A stretch of DNA of 31,404 nt from JBDKFK01 sp039798745 (GTDB lineage: Bacteria > Patescibacteriota > Microgenomatia > UBA1406 > GWC2-37-13), in the NCBI GenBank assembly GCA_039798745.1, contig JBDKFK010000016.1, positions 1-31,404 of the forward strand, read 5' to 3'. The notes below the pieces were generated by a model. That model had not been told where the DNA came from, did no database searches, and was given only the letters and a program-made list of their open reading frames with translations. A program made the translations under genes and the position numbers. Shown here piece after piece: positions 24,519 to 31,404 of this stretch. The number at the start of each line of letters is the position of its first letter. Within the stretch, counting starts at the first letter, position 1.

Positions 24519-27500
24519 CTAATTTATTATCCACCAGTTGAACTGGATGTCGTGTGGTACGGTGCCGGAAATTGCTACTGTAAAGTGAGGCTTGCATGGG
24601 GCACCTTGAGCATTTTCACAGCCTACTTTTTCGGCAATATACAATGTTTTATTATCTGTTGGGGTGGTTGGAGTTACATAGATAAGCGACTTGGATGTTA
24701 CTTTTTCGTTATAGATAGCAATCACATTGGAGTTGGTCGGCAATGTGCCCACACCGATTGTTTTACCGTTGGTGGTTATGGCCGGCGCATAGAGTCCATT
24801 GGTATTGAAGTTATCCTGTGCTGAAACAACAACGGACGAAGATGTTGCTTCTAGATACCCATCAAGAGCGAGATCTTTGAATTTAGCAGAACCGGAGGCA
24901 TCGATAGAAGCCACTTCAGTTCCTGTGCCATCCTGAATCTTAAGCTTTGGCTGTGCTGAAGCAAGTACAGTGTTGGCAGTTTGTTCGGCGCCCGTATTAT
25001 TGGACAAAGTTACCTTGATATCATCGCCTGCGTTTATCGGTTTTATCTCGTCCGTTCTCACGCCGCCTTGAGCGATAACTTCACCACGGGTTGTGATGGT
25101 TCCATCTTTGGCTATCATGACAGCGCCATCAAACAGATTTATATTATCAAGCGCTGAAAGCTTGAGTTCAGAGGCGAGAGCAAGTACCGAGTTGCCCTGT
25201 ATCTGTACATCACCGGCGGCAAATGAGTTGGCGACATAGGCATCGGAGAGCAGGGTATAGCCGGTGACGGTAAGCTTCTCCAGGATTGTTTCGCCCGCGT
25301 TTGACTGTAGTTGGCCACTGTTTGAAGCTGGAACAGGTTGATTAAGGTTCTGATAATAGGATGGGTCAGGTAATGGCTGATTTTTGAGATCATTCAATAG
25401 CTGCTGAATGTTGTTTACATCGCCGGAAAGAGACTGTAAGGTAGAGGACTGGCTCGCAACTGAATGTTGAGTTGAGCTCAAACCATCGGACAGGGCGTTT
25501 ATATTGTCGGCTATAACTTCTTTAGCTTTTACGGTACCCGAAACTGAGGCATCTTTGGCGGTTACACTGTCGGAGACTATAGAACCCGCAGCCAACTCAC
25601 CCGATATTGTGGCCGACTTTGCGGCAAGACTTCCGCTGAAACTGGCATTTCCGGCTGCGTCTATACTGGCTACTGTTTTGTTGTTCAGTCCTTTTATGAG
25701 CAGGCTCGCCAGTTTACCAGAGTTTTCGGGTGTGGGCGTGGCCGAGGCAGAGGCGTCACCGCTAAGGTCGATCACAACCGTATTATCTTTTGGCTTTATT
25801 GTTGAGGCGGTGAGCGAGTCTGTTTCGATCACTGGTGAGGTGAGTTTTTGAGTAACGGTGATATTTTCAATCGTGGCGTCAACCGCGGTAAGAGCGTTTG
25901 TAACTATATTTTGAGCATTTATGGTAACCGCAGTAAGAGCATCTGTGATTATGTCTTTGGCTGAGAGAATGTTGCTGACTATCGCATCCTGGGTTTGAGT
26001 GAGACCTGCGGATATATTTGCAGACGTTATCTTTGCAAACGAGTCTGCTTTGTCTATTACACTATTTGTGCTGTCTTTTAGTGAATACTGAGTATTTTGT
26101 AACTCAGTATTCTGGGCTGAAGTATCTTGTTTTTTTGCTGCGATTGGATAATCCGCATGGAGATTGCCTTGGGCGGTAACGCTTAGTTGGGGATCATGCC
26201 ATGTTACATTTATGAAACTCATAATTTTCCCAACAGCATGCGTATCGGTGTTATTATAATCTTCAAGTGCTCTGGCAACCACAACACCTGGTTGAGTGGC
26301 TTTCATAGCTGCGCCTGGAGTACTCGAACTGGTAAGCAAATCACCAGCTTTAATGGGGCCGTTTTCAGTCGTTATTTTGATTGGAACTCTTCCTGAAAGT
26401 GCGACCGGCACAGCATTTTGACCCTGATCACGTATATCGTGTCCAAATGTTTGATATGGTGAAGTCGAGTAGATACCTATTATATTTGCATCGTATGTTC
26501 CATTTGATTTTTCTACTTTGGATATCGTTCGGGTAATCTTGTCAGGAAGTATTTCCCCGGTGCGCGCGTTGGATTGTGTTTCTTGGTAAGTGAATTTTTC
26601 AGAAGAAGATGTTAGTATGTCACCTTGTTCAGTCGAATCAGCAGCTTCATACCATTCAGCTATATCTCCAGGAGCTCCTGAACAAGCAACAAGGTCACGA
26701 TTTGTTCCGGTTGTATCAATGTCTGTTCCCGTATGACAAACACCGTTAGCAGTTGCTGCCTGACCAAAGTCTATTCTCACATCTCCATTGACTTCAAGTT
26801 CTCTGCTAGCATCAGCTCCGGTCTGTACTCCGAGATTGCCGTTCTGATCAATTCTCAAACGTTCGGCAAGTGTACCGCCGTCACGGGTATAGAATTTGAT
26901 ATCAGTATCTTCTGTACCACTTGAAGCGTCTACATATTCAACCTCGATTGTCGCGGCCTGATCTATGTTTCCGGCAGTATCTTCCATATAAAATCCGATC
27001 GATTGGCCTATACCGTCTACTGCTGTGCCTGTTGATGATCTTTGGAATTGTGCTGTTTCTACGATACCGCCTGTAGCCGGGGTAGCATTGGCTACGTGGA
27101 AGAGAGCGTTGGGTGAGTTTGTGCCCACTCCTACATTGCCATTCGTATCAATTACCAAACGATCAAAGCTATCAAGGTACCTCATATAGAAATTGTCATT
27201 ACCTCCACGTAAGCCTATCTGCCACTTTTCCGCGCCGGCTGTACCAAAATAATTGAGTGCGTAGCCGTTCGCCTGATCACCACGGTTTAAGAATGTTGAC
27301 GCGGTGTTGGTGGAACCTGTCAGAGTATTATCTATCTGAAGGTTGACTAATCCAGAACTTCCGCTGAGATGGAGAGGATAGCCCGCGTTTGTGGTGCCGA
27401 TGCCAACATTGCCCGCGAAGTAGTTTTTTGCGCCTGTGTCTATCTGATACAAACCGTAATCGTTCGTTATGGTGCCTGTTTCTGTACTGTCGTCAATATA

Positions 27501-30500
27501 AAGGCCATACGCGTTTACTATGTTTCCTGACGCGTTGGTATTATCAACTCTCGAATAAAGGCCATAGGCATTAGTTACGGTTGAAGTGCCTGTTTTAGAG
27601 ACAAGTGAGAGGAGGCCGGCAAGCTGTGCTTGTGTGCCTGAGGTGTGAGTACCCGAGGTAGCGACTCGCAGCCCCTGCTTAAGACCAGTATCGGCGATTC
27701 CAAACGAAGTGCCGATATATTCTCCATAGAGTTCACCGGCAGTCGCGCCGCTATAGGTTGAGATTACTCGTAGCTTGGCATCTGAAGCAATGGTTGTACC
27801 GATCCCTACATTGCCGCCCGCCGCGCCGTTAAGTATTAAGTTACCCGTAGATGTAATTGTTATGTCGCCAGTCGTATTGGTGATAGTCGAAGTAGAGCCG
27901 CCTATTTCGAGCTTAGCCGCTGGATTGGTTGTACCTATGCCTACATTTCCATTGTTCTTGATCGTGAATCTTGTGGTACCGGATGCCGAAGCGGTAAAGA
28001 TATCCTGATCTCCTGTTTCATTAAATATTGCCAGCGCCTTACCGGTAACTTTGCCCTCAAGGTGAAGCTTACTTACGGCAGAGGCAGTACCAATGCCCAC
28101 AAGGTCGGTCGCGGTAGAGAGTCGTACTATCGCGCCGTCATCTGTCCATCCTCCGGATAAGCCCGAGGTACTTGAGAAACAGTCAACATCATCGAAACAG
28201 ATCTGACCTGTGAGGTATATGTCTCTCCATGAGGCAGCTGTACTACCAAGATCGTAGGTGGCATCGGTATTGGGAAGCAGAGTATCGTTGAACGTTACGC
28301 TTCCGTCAATGTCGGAGATAACGCCGCCTGTTGTAACATTGATGCCGGTCACACTCGAGCCGATGTCAACGGTATCGTTCAAAACGATATTACCATTTAT
28401 ATCATTAATAACACCGGTTGTGTCAATTCTTAAGCCGTTGGTTGAAGAACCAATGTCTACTGTGTCGTTAAGGATAAGATTGCCATCTATGTCTGAAAGT
28501 AAACCTGTTGTTGTTACGTTCACGCCGGTTACGCTCGAGCCTACATCTACAGCGTCATTCAAAACGATATTACCATTAATATCATTAATAACACCGGTGG
28601 TATCAATTCTCAGACCGTTGGTTGAAGAACCAATGTCTACCGTGTCGTTGAGGATAAGATTGCCGTCAATGTCTGAAAGTAAGCCGGTTGTTGATACATT
28701 TATTCCGGTGACGGATGATCCTATATCTACGGTATCGTCAAGAACAAGATTACTGTTGGAGTCGGACACCGCTCCCTGGAGATCAGAGGTGCCGGTTACC
28801 GCAAGGTTGTCACTCACGGTTGTTGTTCCACCTGTGGAATTGAGCGTGAGATTACCGGTTGTCGTGGTGATGGAGGATGCCTGGTGGAACTGAAGTGTTC
28901 CATCATTCAATACCGTTAAGCGAGAAACGCCCGAAGCAGAGGCGGTAAGGAGTGCCTGATCACCGAGTTCATTGAACATCGCAAGAGCCTTACCTACAAC
29001 AGCCGCTTCAACGTGTAGCTTACCTACGGGAGCTCCTGTACCGATTCCCACAGTTCCCGAGTCGAGTGCGAGTATAGTTCCGCCCGTTACTTTTAGAGAG
29101 TATCCTCCAAAGTTTGAAGTACCTGCAGGATCTAATCCATATGCTGTGTTTGATGTGTCAGCAAAATATCCGGCAAGTACCGCGCCTGATATATTCATAT
29201 TCCCTACCTGCTGAGAGCCAGGTGTGCTTCCTTGGAGTTGGATGAATCCGTTTGCGAAAGAACTTGTGCAGTCGGTGTCATCGAAACAGAGCTGACCCGT
29301 AAGATAGAGGTCTTTCCACGAAGCTGCAGTGCTGCCGATATCGTGCGTAGCATCGGCACTGGGGAGTAATGCGTCAGCAAATGTAACACTGCCATCTATG
29401 TCCGAGATTACTCCGGCTGTTGTTATATTTAAGCCCGTAACTGTAGAACCTATATCTACGGTGTCGTTGAGGATAAGGTTGCCGTCAATATCAGAAAGCA
29501 CTCCGCCAGTGGTAACATTTACGCCCGTTACACTCGAGCCGATATCAACGGCATCATTCAAAACGATATTGCCATTAATGTCAGATACGACACCTGTTGT
29601 GTCAATTCTCAGCCCGTTGGTTGAAGAACCGATGTCTACGGTGTCATTGAGGATAAGATTGCCATCTATATCTGAAAGGAGACCGGTGGTTGATACATTT
29701 ATTCCGGTGACTGAGGACCCTATATCAACTGCGTCGTTCAGTACGATATTTCCATTGATATCAATAATCACGCCACCTGTGTCAATTCTCAATCCGTTGG
29801 TTGTCGAGCCGATATCTACCGTGTCGTTGAGGATAAGATTGCCATCTATATCTGATAGCAAACCTCCTGCGGTTATATTCACGCCTGTTACACTTGAGCC
29901 AATATCGGTTACATCGTTCAGGACGAGATTACCGTTAAGATCAACTATGCTTCCATCAGTATCTACGCGTATGCCATTTGCGGCAGAGCCGATGTCGGTA
30001 GCATCGTCGAGTACTATATTACCATCAATATCTGTTACCACTCCGGCAACTGTCACATTTAATCCTGTTGCTGTCGAACCAATATCTACAACGTCGTTGA
30101 GAACAAGATTACCATTAATATCTGAAATCAGTCCGGCGGTATCAATTCTTACGCCGTTAACCGAAGAACCAATGTCGGTTGTATCATCGAGCACAAGATT
30201 GCCGGTAGAGTTGGATACAGCACCTTGGAGATCAGAGGTGCCGGTAACCACGAGGTTATCACTCACGGTCGTTATGCCACCTGCAGAGTTGAGGGTAAGA
30301 TTGCCGGTTGTTGTGGTGATGGAGGAAGCCTGGTGGAACTGAAGTGTGCCATCATTCAGTACGGTTAAACGAGATACTCCCGAAGCAGAGGCGGTGAGTA
30401 TTGCTTGATCACCTGTTTCGTTAAATATAGCGAGAGCCTTGCCGGTTACTGCTCCCTCAACCTGGAGTTTGCCGGTGGGTGCGGTTGTACCTATCCCTAC

Positions 30501-31404
30501 GAAATCAGTTCCGGTCGTTAATCTTACCACTGGTCCATCGTCAGTCCAGCCTCCTGATAAGCCAGAGGCGGATGATAAGCAGTCAGTATCATCGAAGCAT
30601 AGCTGACCTGTAAGGTAGAGATCTCTCCATGAAGCGGCTGTACTACCGAGATCGTATGTGGCATCGGTATTAGGAAGCAAAGTATCGTTGAACGTTATGC
30701 TTCCGTCAATGTCGGAGATAACGCCGCCTGTTGTAACATTGATGCCGGTTACACTCGAGCCGATATCAACCGTATCGTTCAAAACGATATTACCATTAAT
30801 ATCATTAATAACACCGGTAGTATCTACTCTCAGTCCATTGGTAGAGGAACCAATGTCTACGGTATCGTCGAGTATGAGATTGCCATCAATATCAGAAAGC
30901 AGGCCAGTGGTGGTTACATTTACGCCCGTCACACTGGAGCCGATATCAACAGTGTCATTCAGCACGATATTGCTGTTGATGTCAGTGATAACACCAGTTG
31001 TATCAATTCTCAATCCATTGGTTGAGGATCCGATGTCCACGGTATCGTTGAGGATAAGGTTGCCATCGATATCTGACAACAGCCCTGTGGTGGTTACATT
31101 CACACCGGTGACCGAAGAACCAATATCGACCGTGTCATTCAAAACGATGTTACCATTAATATCATTAATAACACCGGTAGTATCTACTCTCAGTCCATTG
31201 GTAGAGGAACCAATGTCTACTGTGTCATTAAGGATGAGATTACCGTCGATGTCGGATAGGAGTCCTGTTGTAGTTATATTTACGCCCGTTACACTCGAGC
31301 CGATATCAACGGCATCATTCAAAACGATATTGCCATTAATGTCAGATACGACACCTGTTGTGTCAATTCTCAGCCCGTTGGTTGAAGAACCGATGTCTAC
31401 GGTG
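24519..31404 (-). CDS. Giant repetitive fibre-like surface protein (5'-partial)
   Basis: More than 2,260 residues; the frame stays open to the window end and the repeats continue there, so the real start is outside. From the N-terminal side: three arrays of 30-residue repeats (7, 9 and 5 full copies), alternating type A (DIGSSTNGLRIDTTGVINDI) and type B (DIGSSVTGVNVTTTGLLSDI), each array closed by a cassette with DATYDLGSTAASW, LCFDDTDC, VGIGT, LTVLNDGTLQFHQASS. Then come fibre-like segments with NVGIGTTNP and GNVGVGTNSP, as in phage tail-fibre/S74-type proteins; a GDIAEWYEAADSTEQGDIL segment (about 26630-26670); a Gly/Ser segment with AGDLLTSSSTPGAAM; a Ser/Ala-rich stalk likely coiled; and a small two-Cys terminal domain ending WWIIN. 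No signal peptide is visible because the start is missing. Probably a cell-surface stalk or adhesin. Confidence 0.88.
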   Translation of the reverse strand, partial: TVDIGSSTNGLRIDTTGVVSDINGNIVLNDAVDIGSSVTGVNITTTGLLSDIDGNLILNDTVDIGSSTNGLRVDTTGVINDINGNIVLNDTVDIGSSVTGVNVTTTGLLSDIDGNLILNDTVDIGSSTNGLRIDTTGVITDINSNIVLNDTVDIGSSVTGVNVTTTGLLSDIDGNLILDDTVDIGSSTNGLRVDTTGVINDINGNIVLNDTVDIGSSVTGINVTTGGVISDIDGSITFNDTLLPNTDATYDLGSTAASWRDLYLTGQLCFDDTDCLSSASGLSGGWTDDGPVVRLTTGTDFVGIGTTAPTGKLQVEGAVTGKALAIFNETGDQAILTASASGVSRLTVLNDGTLQFHQASSITTTTGNLTLNSAGGITTVSDNLVVTGTSDLQGAVSNSTGNLVLDDTTDIGSSVNGVRIDTAGLISDINGNLVLNDVVDIGSTATGLNVTVAGVVTDIDGNIVLDDATDIGSAANGIRVDTDGSIVDLNGNLVLNDVTDIGSSVTGVNITAGGLLSDIDGNLILNDTVDIGSTTNGLRIDTGGVIIDINGNIVLNDAVDIGSSVTGINVSTTGLLSDIDGNLILNDTVDIGSSTNGLRIDTTGVVSDINGNIVLNDAVDIGSSVTGVNVTTGGVLSDIDGNLILNDTVDIGSTVTGLNITTAGVISDIDGSVTFADALLPSADATHDIGSTAASWKDLYLTGQLCFDDTDCTSSFANGFIQLQGSTPGSQQVGNMNISGAVLAGYFADTSNTAYGLDPAGTSNFGGYSLKVTGGTILALDSGTVGIGTGAPVGKLHVEAAVVGKALAMFNELGDQALLTASASGVSRLTVLNDGTLQFHQASSITTTTGNLTLNSTGGTTTVSDNLAVTGTSDLQGAVSDSNSNLVLDDTVDIGSSVTGINVSTTGLLSDIDGNLILNDTVDIGSSTNGLRIDTTGVINDINGNIVLNDAVDVGSSVTGVNVTTTGLLSDIDGNLILNDTVDIGSSTNGLRIDTTGVINDINGNIVLNDTVDIGSSVTGINVTTGGVISDIDGSVTFNDTLLPNTDATYDLGSTAASWRDIYLTGQICFDDVDCFSSTSGLSGGWTDDGAIVRLSTATDLVGIGTASAVSKLHLEGKVTGKALAIFNETGDQDIFTASASGTTRFTIKNNGNVGIGTTNPAAKLEIGGSTSTITNTTGDITITSTGNLILNGAAGGNVGIGTTIASDAKLRVISTYSGATAGELYGEYIGTSFGIADTGLKQGLRVATSGTHTSGTQAQLAGLLSLVSKTGTSTVTNAYGLYSRVDNTNASGNIVNAYGLYIDDSTETGTITNDYGLYQIDTGAKNYFAGNVGIGTTNAGYPLHLSGSSGLVNLQIDNTLTGSTNTASTFLNRGDQANGYALNYFGTAGAEKWQIGLRGGNDNFYMRYLDSFDRLVIDTNGNVGVGTNSPNALFHVANATPATGGIVETAQFQRSSTGTAVDGIGQSIGFYMEDTAGNIDQAATIEVEYVDASSGTEDTDIKFYTRDGGTLAERLRIDQNGNLGVQTGADASRELEVNGDVRIDFGQAATANGVCHTGTDIDTTGTNRDLVACSGAPGDIAEWYEAADSTEQGDILTSSSEKFTYQETQSNARTGEILPDKITRTISKVEKSNGTYDANIIGIYSTSPYQTFGHDIRDQGQNAVPVALSGRVPIKITTENGPIKAGDLLTSSSTPGAAMKATQPGVVVARALEDYNNTDTHAVGKIMSFINVTWHDPQLSVTAQGNLHADYPIAAKKQDTSAQNTELQNTQYSLKDSTNSVIDKADSFAKITSANISAGLTQTQDAIVSNILSAKDIITDALTAVTINAQNIVTNALTAVDATIENITVTQKLTSPVIETDSLTASTIKPKDNTVVIDLSGDASASATPTPENSGKLASLLIKGLNNKTVASIDAAGNASFSGSLAAKSATISGELAAGSIVSDSVTAKDASVSGTVKAKEVIADNINALSDGLSSTQHSVASQSSTLQSLSGDVNNIQQLLNDLKNQPLPDPSYYQNLNQPVPASNSGQLQSNAGETILEKLTVTGYTLLSDAYVANSFAAGDVQIQGNSVLALASELKLSALDNINLFDGAVMIAKDGTITTRGEVIAQGGVRTDEIKPINAGDDIKVTLSNNTGAEQTANTVLASAQPKLKIQDGTGTEVASIDASGSAKFKDLALDGYLEATSSSVVVSAQDNFNTNGLYAPAITTNGKTIGVGTLPTNSNVIAIYNEKVTSKSLIYVTPTTPTDNKTLYIAEKVGCENAQGAPCKPHFTVAISGTVPHDIQFNWWIIN
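28300..28755 (-). repeat. Array 3: five 30-residue (90-bp) in-frame repeats
   Basis: Five tandem 90-bp units inside the fibre gene, alternating types A and B so that the true DNA period is 180 bp. For example the segment starting at 28381 recurs at 28561 with few changes. Every unit keeps frame and carries V-D-I/V-G-S-S. Confidence 0.9.
29390..30200 (-). repeat. Array 2: nine 30-residue (90-bp) in-frame repeats
   Basis: Nine tandem units, the most diverged of the three arrays: units near 29880-30180 have variants such as DIGSAANGIRVDTDGS. The left part contains a 127-bp block (29517-29643) repeated exactly at 31278-31404. Confidence 0.9.
30705..31404 (-). repeat. Array 1: seven full 30-residue repeats, continuing past the window
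   Basis: Seven full units and part of an eighth. Near-identical copies lie 360 bp apart (30781-30860 and 31141-31220, with a single mismatch). The last 127 bases of the window equal 29517-29643 exactly, so array 1 and array 2 have recently exchanged or duplicated sequence. Confidence 0.9.

Noticed and set aside
28258..30342. Two long plus-strand open frames (28258-28893 and 29329-30342) with repeating Ser/Thr/Pro-Val sequence
   Set aside because: They are antisense to the 90-bp repeats of the fibre gene. The repeat period keeps any stop-free frame open; the composition is that of an antisense shadow, and no start signals are present.
28300..31404. CRISPR-like appearance of evenly spaced repeats
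   Set aside because: Repeats are 90 bp, contiguous, in frame, and lack unique spacers; they encode protein repeats.

Overview
The window reads as a chromosomal stretch of a Candidate Phyla Radiation (Patescibacteria) bacterium, most like Microgenomates. That is an inference from a very large repetitive surface protein, a prepilin-like protein with a Cys-rich tail, secreted proteins with dockerin-like calcium loops, often weak or absent Shine-Dalgarno sequences, and tight gene packing. TGA serves as an ordinary stop (ends of the genes at 493, 3265, 5800 and 19997), so the code is standard, not the recoded Gracilibacteria/SR1 type. No rRNA, tRNA, transposase, integrase or CRISPR array was seen.

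Layout. (1) 20-900, minus strand: a stand-alone CheY-like receiver and a four-helix membrane protein. The membrane gene is preceded by a segment (960-1128) dense in inverted repeats that may be a structured leader RNA. (2) 1263-4431, plus strand: a perfect-consensus promoter drives an ornithine/diaminopimelate-type decarboxylase and an NNMT/PNMT/TEMT-like N-methyltransferase, followed, with their own promoter, by a polytopic membrane protein and a small hypothetical. (3) 4748-12125, plus strand: a tightly packed, AT-rich cluster of an Acg-like nitroreductase, a PaaK/CapK-type adenylate-forming ligase, a MoeY/ThiF-type adenylyltransferase and an alpha/beta hydrolase, ending in a 7TM-GAF-GAF histidine kinase. 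Low GC (about 23-40 % in lines counted by eye) runs through the first third of the kinase gene and stops near 10,305, where GC rises to about 45-55 %. (4) 12198-14954, plus strand: a prepilin-like protein, a cell-surface beta-propeller phytase whose GTG start overlaps the pilin stop, and a small membrane-anchored hypothetical. (5) 14951-17116, minus strand: a fusion of a DoxX-like membrane region to a type II NADH dehydrogenase. (6) 17161-19894, plus strand: two more exported proteins carrying the same N-terminal anchor and paired calcium-loop module as the phytase. (7) 19997-31404, minus strand: a 1,498-residue surface protein (beta-helix, DUF2341, LamG-like, four short repeats, P/T-rich stalk) directly downstream of a fibre-like protein of more than 2,260 residues, built from 21 alternating 30-residue repeats and cut by the window end.

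How it may work together. The two ends are cell-envelope biology: surface fibres, pilin and tethered enzymes that could scavenge phosphate (phytase) and perhaps polysaccharide. The middle is the most novel part: four enzymes able to activate, oxidise, adenylate and hydrolyse a small molecule, placed directly before a membrane sensor kinase. I infer a make-and-sense signalling or metabolite-response module, partly acquired by transfer. Its product and ligand cannot be read from the sequence.
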